Source of the DNA: CAYPLH01 sp964411505
GTDB lineage: Bacteria; Bacillota; Clostridia; CAYPLH01; DUMO01
Assembly: GCA_964411505.1 (NCBI GenBank)
Contig: CAYPLH010000032.1
Span: forward strand, 1 to 43,985
Direction: 5' to 3'
Length of the DNA: 43,985 nucleotides
Positions 25,140-33,716 of this stretch are shown here, in pieces. The notes beneath the pieces were generated by a model, which worked only from the letters and a program-made list of their open reading frames with translations, did not search any database and was not told where the DNA came from. A program made the translations under genes and the position numbers. Position 1 is the stretch's first letter. The number at the start of each line of letters is the position of its first letter.

Positions 25140-26316
25140 AAAATCTAAAATAAATACCAGACTCCATTGGATTATACCCTGCCTTGCAGCTTTAGCAGTG
25201 ATTTTTGTTGTCGTCTTCTTGTTTTTAGTAAACGCAGACACACACAAAAAAGACATTTTGCTTTCGGTAGAATCGCCTGGAATAAGCTTGGGGCTTAATC
25301 CTGATGGCTCTAAGTTTGATATAAATGATATGCTAGATGATAGGATATTAGAAGAAGTCATAAAGGAGCTTAATCTTAAACTAACGTATGCTGATTTATC
25401 TAAAAGCATTGTAATAAGTCCGGCTTATCCTTCTGGAATTGTAGACAAGATTACACAAAGCAGAAAAAATGGTGAGAGCTACGCTTTTCATCCTACTGAG
25501 TTTAAGATTGCATTAGATGCATCCAAATTAGATGACGTAGACATAGAAACAGCGAATCAAATTTTGACCACATTAGTGGATATCTACCAGAAGGAGTTTT
25601 ATTCAATTTATGCAGACAAGAGTATCTTAGAGGGTATTACAAATGAACCTGACTTTGAGTTATTTGATTACCCAGATATCACCAAAGTCATAAGAAACCA
25701 TATTAATGTTATAAGTACCTATCTTTCAGATAAGGAAAAATTGGCCGCAGGTTTTCGGTCGGAGGTTACAAACCTTTGCTTTACAGACTTGGTACAGTCG
25801 CTTGAGGTTACCCGCGACATAGATCTTGCGAGGATAGACTCTATGATTGATGCATATAACCTTACAAAAGATAAGGAAAAGCTGATACTAAGCTATGAAA
25901 ACATGATAAAGCATCTTGAGCTTGAAAGAGAGAAGAAACTGGGTGAATCACAAAAGGCACGGGAAATGATGGATATTTTTGAGAGGGATAAAAACCTTAT
26001 TTACCTTACAGGTACAGGTTCGAAAATTGAAGGACTAGATATCGGCTCCTACTATAATGAACTTACCGATCGTGCCACCGAAGCCAAGGTTCTTGCAGAC
26101 AACGTAAACCATGATATAGAATTTTACAAAAAAGAAATCGAAAAGCTTAATAATGATATCATTTCATCGGGTGACAATAAGCAGAAGGAAAGGGATATGC
26201 TCACAATGCTGGAGAGCTTATCTAATAAGCTTATGTCGCAGAAAGAAGAAATTAGCAAAACCGTTGATGAATACAACAAAAGAAAAATCGGGAATTCATT
26301 TAAAGTAATAAAATAG
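25117..26316 (+). CDS. Second Wzz-like protein lacking the C-terminal membrane helix
   Basis: A 399-aa paralog of the preceding protein. The shared features are visible: GLNPDGSKFDIND here against GLNPDKTKFDIN there; IDSMIDAYNLTKDKEKLI against MDSLIGAYNLTKDSEKLI; and the coiled coil with KAREMMD near 275. It has a Lys-rich N-terminus and one membrane helix at about 18-40, but it ends after the coiled coil without the second helix, so it is anchored only at the N-terminus. The start at ATG 25117 overlaps the upstream gene by 23 nt, implying coupled translation and probably a hetero-oligomer. Tandem duplication followed by loss of the tail is the simplest history. Confidence 0.83.
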   Translation: MKQAKSNKKSKINTRLHWIIPCLAALAVIFVVVFLFLVNADTHKKDILLSVESPGISLGLNPDGSKFDINDMLDDRILEEVIKELNLKLTYADLSKSIVISPAYPSGIVDKITQSRKNGESYAFHPTEFKIALDASKLDDVDIETANQILTTLVDIYQKEFYSIYADKSILEGITNEPDFELFDYPDITKVIRNHINVISTYLSDKEKLAAGFRSEVTNLCFTDLVQSLEVTRDIDLARIDSMIDAYNLTKDKEKLILSYENMIKHLELEREKKLGESQKAREMMDIFERDKNLIYLTGTGSKIEGLDIGSYYNELTDRATEAKVLADNVNHDIEFYKKEIEKLNNDIISSGDNKQKERDMLTMLESLSNKLMSQKEEISKTVDEYNKRKIGNSFKVIK

Positions 26317-26376
26317 GAATCAATTTCTACTTTATTTAAGTTTATTTTTTAAAGCACATCCATATAGAGATGGGGG

Positions 26377-28248
26377 GTGGGGGATGCTTTGTCTAAGTAT
26401 TTGAAAAAATTACTTTTACTTTTGGCAGATATAATTATTGTAAACGCGTCCGTGTACTTGGCTATGATTGTGCGCTTTGATGGGGCAATACCAAAGGTAT
26501 GTATAGACATTTTTTATAAGTCAATTATACCTTTGACAATCATACAGATTGCAGTATTTTTTGTTTTCAGGCTTTATTCAAGTTTGTGGCAATATGCGAG
26601 TATTGATGAGCTTTTACAAATTGCTGGTGCAACCCTTGTTGCATCATTATGTGCACTTTTATATGGGGCAATGTTTGATGTAATGCAATCCAGAGCGGTA
26701 TATTTTATTGCTTGGATGATTATGTTTTTTGCGTGCGGCGGCATGAGAATGGGCTACCGAATTTTAAGAAGATATAGGAATCTTGGTATTTCGGGGTTTA
26801 TAAGACCCAAATCAAGAAGACGGGTTATGATAATTGGTGCAGGATACGCAGGTTCTGTGGTTATAAAGGAGCTCCAAAACCGCCATTGGACCGAAATAAT
26901 GCCTGTTGTTGTAATAGATGACGCAGAGAAAAAGCAAAAATCAAGAATTCATGGAATTCCTGTAGTCGGTGGCACCGACAAGATAGAAGAATTAGCTAAG
27001 AGATTTGGAATAGATGAGATTATTATAGCAATCCCATCAGCAACTAAAAAACAAATGCAGTCCATACTAGCAAAATGTGCTAAGACAGATTGCAAGCTTC
27101 GTACAATCCCCAACATGGATGAGTTTGTAAATGGTGAAGTACATTTGAGCAAGATAAGGGACATAAATATAGAGGATCTATTAGGGCGCGACGAGGTAAA
27201 CCTTAATATTGCTGAAATTGGTGGATACCTAAAAAATGAAGTGGTCATGGTAACCGGTGGAGGCGGATCAATAGGCTCAGAGCTTTGCAGACAGATTGCA
27301 AAATTTTCGCCAAAACAATTAATTATTCTTGATATATATGAAAACAATGCCTATGAGCTACAAAATGAGCTTTTAAGAAAGTATGATAAGAAGCTAAACC
27401 TTGAGGTTTTAATCGCATCAGTGAGGGACAAAGGAAGGCTTGATTTTATATTCAAAAAGTACCAGCCCGGAGTTGTTTTTCATACAGCGGCACACAAGCA
27501 TGTTCCGCTTATGGAGAGTAGTCCTACCGAGGCTATTAAAAACAATGTTTTTGGTACTATGAACACCGCAGAATGTGCCCAAAAATACGGAGTTAAAAAG
27601 TTTGTTCTGATTTCCACTGACAAGGCTGTAAACCCTACAAATATAATGGGAGCAAGTAAACGTATTGCTGAAATGGTTATCCAAAGCATGAGTCAGAGCA
27701 GTAAAACCAAGTTTGCAGCTGTACGGTTTGGAAATGTCCTAGGCAGTAACGGAAGTGTAATTCCTCTTTTTAAAAAGCAGATAGAAGCTGGAGGTCCGGT
27801 TACAGTAACCGATAAGGAAATTACACGATATTTTATGACTATACCCGAGGCTGCACAGCTTGTCTTAGAAGCTGGAAGCATGGCAAAAGGCGGAGAAATT
27901 TTTATACTTGATATGGGAGAGCCTGTAAAAATACTTGACTTGGCTGAAAAACTCATTAGACTTTCAGGTTTTGTACCCTACAAGGATATAAAGATAGATT
28001 TTACTGGGCTTCGTCCTGGTGAGAAGCTTTATGAAGAGCTTTTAATGGCGGATGAAGGGGTTAACGAAACACAGCATGAGAAAATTTGTGTTGGTAAGCT
28101 ATTGCCCATAGATTCAAAAGCAATGGCAAAGGAACTGGAACATTTGTGGAGTGTTATAATTGGCGATGGCGAAGACATATGTGAATACATGGAACGCTTA
28201 GTACCCACATACGTGAAAGCAGAGAACGCAGGGATTGCCAAAGGTTGA
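26377..28248 (+). CDS. CapD/PglF/WbpM-type nucleoside-diphosphate-sugar 4,6-dehydratase
   Basis: About 620 aa. Four membrane helices lie in residues 8-125. A first Rossmann-like region has GAGYAG near 153, and the catalytic extended SDR domain starts at GGGGSIGSELC near 291. It shows the active-site segment STDKAVNPTNIMGASK at about 411-428, where Met and Lys replace Tyr-x-x-x-Lys as in the PglF/WbpM branch, and the C-terminal TGLRPGEKLYEELL. The likely reaction is UDP-GlcNAc to a 4-keto-6-deoxy sugar, feeding the DegT aminotransferases downstream. The start is uncertain: GTG 26377 or TTG 26389. The G-rich stretch 26370-26383 (GATGGGGGGTGGGGG) favours the later TTG as ribosome-binding context, but the longer form is reported. 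Confidence 0.88.
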   Translation: MGDALSKYLKKLLLLLADIIIVNASVYLAMIVRFDGAIPKVCIDIFYKSIIPLTIIQIAVFFVFRLYSSLWQYASIDELLQIAGATLVASLCALLYGAMFDVMQSRAVYFIAWMIMFFACGGMRMGYRILRRYRNLGISGFIRPKSRRRVMIIGAGYAGSVVIKELQNRHWTEIMPVVVIDDAEKKQKSRIHGIPVVGGTDKIEELAKRFGIDEIIIAIPSATKKQMQSILAKCAKTDCKLRTIPNMDEFVNGEVHLSKIRDINIEDLLGRDEVNLNIAEIGGYLKNEVVMVTGGGGSIGSELCRQIAKFSPKQLIILDIYENNAYELQNELLRKYDKKLNLEVLIASVRDKGRLDFIFKKYQPGVVFHTAAHKHVPLMESSPTEAIKNNVFGTMNTAECAQKYGVKKFVLISTDKAVNPTNIMGASKRIAEMVIQSMSQSSKTKFAAVRFGNVLGSNGSVIPLFKKQIEAGGPVTVTDKEITRYFMTIPEAAQLVLEAGSMAKGGEIFILDMGEPVKILDLAEKLIRLSGFVPYKDIKIDFTGLRPGEKLYEELLMADEGVNETQHEKICVGKLLPIDSKAMAKELEHLWSVIIGDGEDICEYMERLVPTYVKAENAGIAKG

Positions 28249-28261
28249 GTAAATGGAGATT

Positions 28262-28357
28262 GCTAAAAAAGACACAGGTAATTTTTTAGCCTTTCCAACT
28301 TCCCAACTTTCCAACCTTCCCGCTTTCCAACTTTCCAACTTTCCAACCTTCCAACTA
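28262..28357. repeat. Hairpin plus 8-bp CCAACTTT array
   Basis: GCTAAAAAA (28262-28270) pairs with TTTTTTAGC (28282-28290). About eight imperfect CTTTCCAA units follow to 28357. They fill most of the gap before the glycosyltransferase gene. Confidence 0.85.
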
Positions 28358-28422
28358 ATTAAACAGAAAGCAGAAGAAGCTCACCGACATAAATTTGATG
28401 CGGGGACCTTCTCATTTAGCTA

Positions 28423-29724
28423 ATGAAAACACTACACATAATTGGAGAATCAGAATATGGCGGAGGTACCGTTTATACCTTCTCCATACTAAAAAGGTTA
28501 GAAAAAGAAGGGCACAGTGTAAGCCTTTTGTCAACTAATGGTGAGACAATTGAGGAGGCAGGAAAGCTTGGCATACCTGTAGTCAGCCATATCAGTATTG
28601 GCAGAGAGATAAATATTATAAGGGATTTAAAGGCACTGGTGCAGCTGATAAGATATCTTAAAAGCGAAAACTATGATATTGTACATACTCATACTTCAAA
28701 GGGTGGGTTTGTAGGAAGAATAGCTGCAAGGCTTGCCGGGGTGCCACGGGTTGTTCATACAATACATGGCTTTTATTTTACCGAAGATTCTTCTTTACCT
28801 AAAAAAATAATTTATGGAACCTTGGAGAAGATTGCCGGATGGTTCGGGCATGTTATGATAACAGTAAACAATGAAGACCGGGAGATGGCTGTAAAGCACC
28901 ATATTGTTAACAGGAAAAAGATTGTTACTATATATAACGGGGTAGACTTAGATTCTGGCAGAGTTGAAGAAGATAGCAGTATTCTTGAACATCCGAAAAA
29001 TGGTGACGATAAAACAGATTTTGTGGTAAAAGAGAATATATGTGCTCAAGAGGTCAAGATAAAAAAAGAGGATGTAGACGATAATGAGGTTGAGCTAGAA
29101 AATGAGGATGTATGTGGCAAAGAGGTTGAGCTAGAAAATGAGGATATAAGCTCCCAAAAGAAAGAGCTAAGAAAAGAATTTAACATATCGCAGGAAGATA
29201 TACTTATTGGGATTGTAGGCAGGCTCCATTGGGAAAAAGGGCATTTGTATGCTATAGAAGCAATGAAAAAGCTGGTAGAAGAATACCCTAGCATTAAGCT
29301 TGTGATTATAGGAAAAGGTCCCGATGAGGAATTATTCAGGAGCAAGGTAAAGGAACTTTTACTTGAATCTACTGTGATATTTACAGGCTTTCGTAAGGAT
29401 GTTATAGACTGGCTTGATGTATTAGATATATTCTTGCTTCCATCTTTGCGTGAAGGAATGTCCATAACACTTCTTGAAGCTATGGCAAAAGGAAAGCCGA
29501 TAATATGTACTGATATCCGGGGAAACAGGGAAGTAATAAAGGATGGCATTAACGGCCTCTTGGTAAAACCGAAAGACCCGAAAGATATTATAGATAAAAT
29601 CAGGCTGCTGCTTGATGATCGGAAGCTTGCCAAAGGATTGGCAGCACAGGCACAAAAAGATTATGGAAATACCTTTACCGAAAAGATTATGCTTGATAAA
29701 ATAATGGATGTATATTTTAAGTGA
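28423..29724 (+). CDS. GT4-family glycosyltransferase with acidic 12-aa repeat insertion
   Basis: A 433-aa GT-B enzyme. The N-terminal acceptor domain has GESEYGGGTVYTFSILKRL and HTHTSKGGFVGRIAARLAG. The C-terminal donor domain has IGIVGRLHWEKGHLYAIEAM near 261, VIFTGFRKDV, and the nucleotide-sugar E-x7-E region LLPSLREGMSITLLEAMAKG near 345. It transfers a sugar from a nucleotide donor to the lipid-linked glycan. Between the two domains (about 187-245) sits an acidic insertion with three 12-residue repeats (EVKIKKEDVDDN, EVELENEDVCGK, EVELENEDISSQ). This is unusual, as normal family members have a short linker there. The start is ATG 28423, with no strong ribosome binding site nearby. The sugar specificity is unknown. 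Confidence 0.88.
   Translation: MKTLHIIGESEYGGGTVYTFSILKRLEKEGHSVSLLSTNGETIEEAGKLGIPVVSHISIGREINIIRDLKALVQLIRYLKSENYDIVHTHTSKGGFVGRIAARLAGVPRVVHTIHGFYFTEDSSLPKKIIYGTLEKIAGWFGHVMITVNNEDREMAVKHHIVNRKKIVTIYNGVDLDSGRVEEDSSILEHPKNGDDKTDFVVKENICAQEVKIKKEDVDDNEVELENEDVCGKEVELENEDISSQKKELRKEFNISQEDILIGIVGRLHWEKGHLYAIEAMKKLVEEYPSIKLVIIGKGPDEELFRSKVKELLLESTVIFTGFRKDVIDWLDVLDIFLLPSLREGMSITLLEAMAKGKPIICTDIRGNREVIKDGINGLLVKPKDPKDIIDKIRLLLDDRKLAKGLAAQAQKDYGNTFTEKIMLDKIMDVYFK
29050..29145 (+). repeat. 36-bp in-frame tandem repeat in GT4 gene
   Basis: Copies start at 29050 (diverged), 29086 and 29122. The last two share the 24-bp block beginning GAGGTTGAGCTAGAAAATGA without change. Length variation would keep the frame. 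Confidence 0.85.
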
Positions 29725-29838
29725 AGAAACATCTGCTACTCTATTGTTTTGATGTGTTAAATTATAATGATATTTCAAAAACCATATTGCAGTGAAATCA
29801 AAGAAGTTACATATAACTACTAATTTCGGAGGCTTCTT

Positions 29839-30750
29839 ATGAATGTTCAAGAAAAGACTATAGCTAGAAAAATGTTTCAGAATAAAATATTCAGATCTGA
29901 TGGGCAAGCTTTTGAGGATATTTTTACTGAAGTAATGAACTATTCAGAAAGAGATTTCCAACCTATCAAACCTTGGGGAAATATTGGCGATAGAAAAAAC
30001 GATGGATATATTAAAACAAAAGGTATATTTTACCAAGTATATGCGCCTGAAGATATACATAAATCATATATAAGCGCCGTAAAAAAGATGAGTACTGATT
30101 TTGAGGGATTGTTTAGACAATGGTCACCAATTAATGAATACTATTTTGTTATAAACGATAAATACAAAGGTGTAAATGCTGATTGTGAAATAGTAATACA
30201 AAAAATCAAAGAATTATACAATCTTACAAGTGCTGGTATGGTCACTGCGAAGGATATTGAGAATACTCTTTTTATGTTAGATGATGATCAGATATTTAGC
30301 GTAACGGGTTCGATACCCGATCCCGCAGCGATTAAGAGTTTAGATTATTCTATATTAAATGAAGTGATCAGCCATATAATGCAAATACCCTTAAGGAACA
30401 ATAATAAAGCTAAAATTATACTACCTGATTGGGATGATAAAATTAAGTTTAACAATTTGTCAGATGCAGTGGCTAGGTTATTAAATAATGGTTATTTCCA
30501 AGTATTTTCATTAGAAGAATACCTATCAAATAACAGTGACTTCCTTGCGGACTCATTAAGAGATAAATTGAATGAGGTTTATTGTCGGGAAAAGGAGACT
30601 AAAAGTGGGGATGATTTATTTTGGGCAATGATCGAATGCTTAAGCCCTAAAGCACAGAGTATCTATCAAATAACAGTTATTGTAATTATGGCAAAATATT
30701 TTGAGACATGTGATATTTTCGAAGAGCCTATAAAGGGGGCAGAAAAATGA
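29839..30750 (+). CDS. ABC-three-component (ABC-3C) system effector, nuclease-like N-terminus
   Basis: A 303-aa protein, first gene of an ABC-3C operon. The N-terminal region contains AFEDIFTEVM (E26) and then GNIGDRKNDGYIKTKGIFYQ followed by VYAPED (D51, D55, Q66, Y68). This arrangement recalls a degraded or variant restriction-endonuclease-like active site; nuclease activity is inference. The rest (about 150-303) is the helical C-terminal part that in ABC-3C proteins couples to the other components. It overlaps the next gene by 4 nt. TCGGAGG before ATG 29839 is a strong ribosome binding site, and TATAAT at 29763-29768 may be its own -10. It interrupts the run of glycan genes. Confidence 0.75.
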   Translation: MNVQEKTIARKMFQNKIFRSDGQAFEDIFTEVMNYSERDFQPIKPWGNIGDRKNDGYIKTKGIFYQVYAPEDIHKSYISAVKKMSTDFEGLFRQWSPINEYYFVINDKYKGVNADCEIVIQKIKELYNLTSAGMVTAKDIENTLFMLDDDQIFSVTGSIPDPAAIKSLDYSILNEVISHIMQIPLRNNNKAKIILPDWDDKIKFNNLSDAVARLLNNGYFQVFSLEEYLSNNSDFLADSLRDKLNEVYCREKETKSGDDLFWAMIECLSPKAQSIYQITVIVIMAKYFETCDIFEEPIKGAEK

Positions 30751-30989
30751 TTTTACCTACAAAGCATACAAACTTTTCTGAATCTTTGCTTGGTTTTGGG
30801 AGTTACTTATTAACAAAGATAGAGACGACAAAATCTATTGATGCGTTATGGAAAGAATATCAAAGTGATTTCTTTAACAAAGTTTATTCAGCTAAGCATA
30901 GCTTTGATAGTCTGCTCCTTGCATTAGTATTTCTCCATTCTATAGGTATTGTTGAAGAGTATGATGGAGGTGTTATTAGGTGCAATTAA
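30747..30989 (+). CDS. ABC-3C system middle component (MC6-like)
   Basis: An 80-aa protein (MILPTKHTNFSESLLGFGSY then LLTKIETTKSIDALWKEY, then SFDSLLLALVFLHSIGIVEE). The ILPTKH start, the compact winged-helix-like body and the LALxxLxxxGxxE motif match the small middle component of ABC-3C systems that have a DUF2326 ATPase. It is thought to bridge effector and ATPase. It overlaps the preceding gene by ATGA and the next gene by 10 nt, so all three are translationally coupled. Confidence 0.8.
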   Translation: MILPTKHTNFSESLLGFGSYLLTKIETTKSIDALWKEYQSDFFNKVYSAKHSFDSLLLALVFLHSIGIVEEYDGGVIRCN

Positions 30990-32716
30990 TTAAAGTTTAT
31001 TCTAATAAAGAAAGTTTTCGAACCGTTAAATTTAATGAAAACGGTTTAAGCTTTATAATAGCGCGACAGAAAGAGCCTGGTGTTTCAGAAAAAGGTAAAA
31101 CCTATAACGGAGTTGGTAAATCGTTATTGGTAAGAATTATCCACTATTGTTTGGGAGCGAATGTTAAAGGCTATAAATCTTTTTGCGACAAGCTTCAAGG
31201 ATGGGATTTTTATGTTGACTTCTCAATAGATAACAAAGTATATACTGCAAAAAGATCGAATGATTATCCACAAAAGATTTTCCTCGATGGAAAAGGGTTA
31301 TCAATTAAAAAATTTAATGAAAAAATGGAATCATTGTGCTTCAATATACCTCAAAATATAGGATATCTGTCATTTAGGTCATTATTACCTTTTTTTATAC
31401 GACCAAAAAGAGAATCTTATGTGAGTTATGATAGACCCGTAAAAACAGGGAACGCATACCAGATGGTTCTTTACAATTCGTTTTTGCTTGGATTGGATGT
31501 TTTTTTAGCACAAAAAAAGCACAGTATTAAAAAAGAGCAGGATAGAATTAAAAAATTAGAAAGTAACTTTAAGAATGATACTTTACTTAGGAATTTTTTT
31601 TCCGGGGATAAAGATGTAACATTGACCATTTTGGATCTTGAAGAACAAATAAAAAAGCTAGATGAAGATCTTAATGGGTTTAAAGTTGCAAAAGACTATA
31701 ATGAAGTTCAGGTTGAGGCAGACCGTATTGAGAATGAATTGTTTTCATTAAATAATAAAGTAATTCTTATGCAAAACAGTATTGATAAGATTGGTAAGAG
31801 TTTAAATATTGAAACTACAATGAGTAAAAATGATGTTGAATCTGTATATGAAGAAGCTAATATTAGTTTTTCTGAAAACCTTATAAAGACTTTAGATGAG
31901 TTAGAAGATTTTTATAACAAACTTATTACCAACCGAAAAAAAAGGTTACTAGAGCAAAAAAACAAACTGATTTCAGAAAAGAAAAATAAAATTGAAGATG
32001 TTAAAAGATTACAGAAAGAGTTTGACAAGTTTATGAAATATCTTGGAGATCACCAAGCTCTAGATGTTTTTGTTGCATTAAGTAATAAAAGTGCCGATCT
32101 TAAAACACAAAGAGATAATTTAAAGAAATATCAAGACCTACAGGCAGAATACAAAGATAAAGAAAGACAGGCTGAAAAAAGCCAGTTAGAATTAACAGAG
32201 GAAACAGAAAAATATTTAAAAGCAATGGAACCTGATATAGCAGAATTAAGAGATTGCTTTAGAGGCTTGGCAAAAAGGTTTTACCCCAATAGTGTATCAG
32301 GGCTTACTATAGAAAATAACGATGGAGATAACCAATTAAGATTTAATATTGATGCTAAAATTGAGTCAGATACATCGGATGGCATAAATAATGTTAAAAT
32401 ATTTTGTTATGATCTAACAGTGCTATTTAAAGGGTATAACCATAAAATTAATTTTATTTTTCATGATAGTCGGTTATTTGATGGAATTGACGAAAGGCAA
32501 AAGGCAGAAATATTTAGAACGGTATATAAAGAGTTTGGTGGATCAAACAAGCAATATATTGCTACTGTAAATCAGAATCAATTGGACGAAATTAAGAAAC
32601 AATTAAATGAAGATCAGTACAATAATATTATTACTAACAATACAGTACTTACTATAACTGATGAAGATTCATCTGAAAAACTGCTTGGAATAACAGTTGA
32701 TATTACAGAAGATTAA
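30980..32716 (+). CDS. ABC-3C system SMC/Rad50-like ATPase (DUF2326)
   Basis: A 578-aa protein. The N-terminal ATPase half has the Walker A region GKTYNGVGKSLLVRIIHYCL (about residues 39-58). A long central coiled coil covers about 175-420 (heptad-rich Lys/Glu/Leu). The C-terminal half has KINFIFHDSRLFDGIDERQK near 496, a Walker B-like segment. This is the DUF2326 family, the ATPase of ABC-3C conflict systems, which probably sense nucleic-acid or phage-related structures and release the effector. The start is GTG 30980 with TGGAGGTG 8 nt upstream, inside the previous gene's end. Base composition is more AT-rich than the adjacent glycan genes, consistent with lateral acquisition. Confidence 0.87.
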   Translation: MQLIKVYSNKESFRTVKFNENGLSFIIARQKEPGVSEKGKTYNGVGKSLLVRIIHYCLGANVKGYKSFCDKLQGWDFYVDFSIDNKVYTAKRSNDYPQKIFLDGKGLSIKKFNEKMESLCFNIPQNIGYLSFRSLLPFFIRPKRESYVSYDRPVKTGNAYQMVLYNSFLLGLDVFLAQKKHSIKKEQDRIKKLESNFKNDTLLRNFFSGDKDVTLTILDLEEQIKKLDEDLNGFKVAKDYNEVQVEADRIENELFSLNNKVILMQNSIDKIGKSLNIETTMSKNDVESVYEEANISFSENLIKTLDELEDFYNKLITNRKKRLLEQKNKLISEKKNKIEDVKRLQKEFDKFMKYLGDHQALDVFVALSNKSADLKTQRDNLKKYQDLQAEYKDKERQAEKSQLELTEETEKYLKAMEPDIAELRDCFRGLAKRFYPNSVSGLTIENNDGDNQLRFNIDAKIESDTSDGINNVKIFCYDLTVLFKGYNHKINFIFHDSRLFDGIDERQKAEIFRTVYKEFGGSNKQYIATVNQNQLDEIKKQLNEDQYNNIITNNTVLTITDEDSSEKLLGITVDITED

Positions 32717-32727
32717 GGAGAAAAGAT

Positions 32728-33060
32728 ATGATTGAGGTTATTAAAAAGACAATATCCTCAACACTTTTATATGAATATCAAAGTATTATTTTATTTGGGT
32801 CAAGAGCAAGAGGAACTAATAGATTAAAAAGCGATTATGATATTCTTATTGTTTTAAAGGATGAGGTTACTGAGAAAGAAAAAATAAAGATAACGACTAA
32901 AATTAGAAAAAGCTTAGCTCAAAAGGATATTGATGCCGACATTTTAGTAAAAACAAAAAACGAAATTGATTACTTCAAAAACAAGATGGGAAGTGTAGTA
33001 AATATAGCAATCAAAGAGGGAGTAGTTCTTATAAAAGCAAAGGAATTTCTTGAAAAGTGA
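32728..33060 (+). CDS. MNT-type nucleotidyltransferase, orphan, downstream of ABC-3C
   Basis: A 110-aa minimal nucleotidyltransferase with FGSRARGTNRLKSDYDILIV near residues 23-42 (GSx10DxD) and a third acidic position in DIDADILVKT near 72-81. AAGGAGAA 6 nt before the ATG gives a strong start, 11 nt after the ATPase stop. The expected HEPN partner is absent: the stop overlaps by 4 nt the GTG start of a sugar transferase. It could be an added ABC-3C component or a remnant of a HEPN-MNT pair, and the sequence does not decide. Confidence 0.85.
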   Translation: MIEVIKKTISSTLLYEYQSIILFGSRARGTNRLKSDYDILIVLKDEVTEKEKIKITTKIRKSLAQKDIDADILVKTKNEIDYFKNKMGSVVNIAIKEGVVLIKAKEFLEK

Positions 33061-33698
33061 AAGAATATAGAAAGAAAATGATACTACTTCAAATAGTGAT
33101 AAAAAGGATCATTGACATACTATTTGCAATAATATTATTAATACTACTGACACCTGTATTTTTAGTTATTGCAATTTGCATAAAGCTTGACTCAAAAGGG
33201 TCTGTTTTTTTTATTCAAAACAGACTTGGCAAAGATGGACGCATATTTAAAATGTATAAATTTCGCTCTATGAAGCAGAATGCTGAAGATATTCGTAGCG
33301 AGGATGGTTCTACTTACAATAGTGGAACTGACCCCCGCGTAACAAGAGTGGGCAGCGTTTTAAGGAATACGAGCCTTGATGAGCTCCCTCAGCTAATAAA
33401 CATACTAAAAGGAGATATGAGCTTTATTGGTCCTCGTCCCGACCTTCCCGATCATTTTACTTTGTATACCGAATACGAAAAGAATAAACTTAAAGTAAAG
33501 CCCGGGATTACGGGCTATGCACAAGTTTTAGGAAGAAACAGCATACTGTGGAAGGACAGGATAAAGCTTGATATATATTATATAGATAACTATTCCCTTT
33601 TGCTCGATTTTAAGATATTATTATTAACTGTAGTAGCTGTGTTTAAAAAAGAAGGAATATACGTAAAGAGTGAAAACAATACGGATAATACGGTATAA
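33057..33698 (+). CDS. Undecaprenyl-phosphate sugar phosphotransferase (initiating)
   Basis: A 213-aa WbaP/EpsL-type enzyme. It moves a sugar-1-phosphate to undecaprenyl phosphate, the first membrane step of glycan assembly. One re-entrant or membrane helix is at about 16-40 (IIDILFAIILLILLTPVFLV). The catalytic segment has VFFIQNRLGKDGRIFKMYKF and RSM, then LDELPQLINILKGDMSFIGP with RPDLP near 125. The C-terminal KPGITGYAQVLGRN is typical. The longest start is GTG 33057, overlapping the nucleotidyltransferase stop; ATG 33078 is a plausible alternative closer to the usual family start (MILLQIVIKRI). If GTG is real, the first residues MKEYRKK may derive from a lost gene. Confidence 0.9.
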   Translation: MKEYRKKMILLQIVIKRIIDILFAIILLILLTPVFLVIAICIKLDSKGSVFFIQNRLGKDGRIFKMYKFRSMKQNAEDIRSEDGSTYNSGTDPRVTRVGSVLRNTSLDELPQLINILKGDMSFIGPRPDLPDHFTLYTEYEKNKLKVKPGITGYAQVLGRNSILWKDRIKLDIYYIDNYSLLLDFKILLLTVVAVFKKEGIYVKSENNTDNTV

Positions 33699-33716
33699 AG
33701 GAAAGACAGGTAACCG

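Noticed and set aside
28288..28357. CRISPR array
   Set aside because: Units are 8 bp, contiguous and degenerate with no spacers; the 42-bp pair at 20268 has only two adjacent copies and no cas genes are present.
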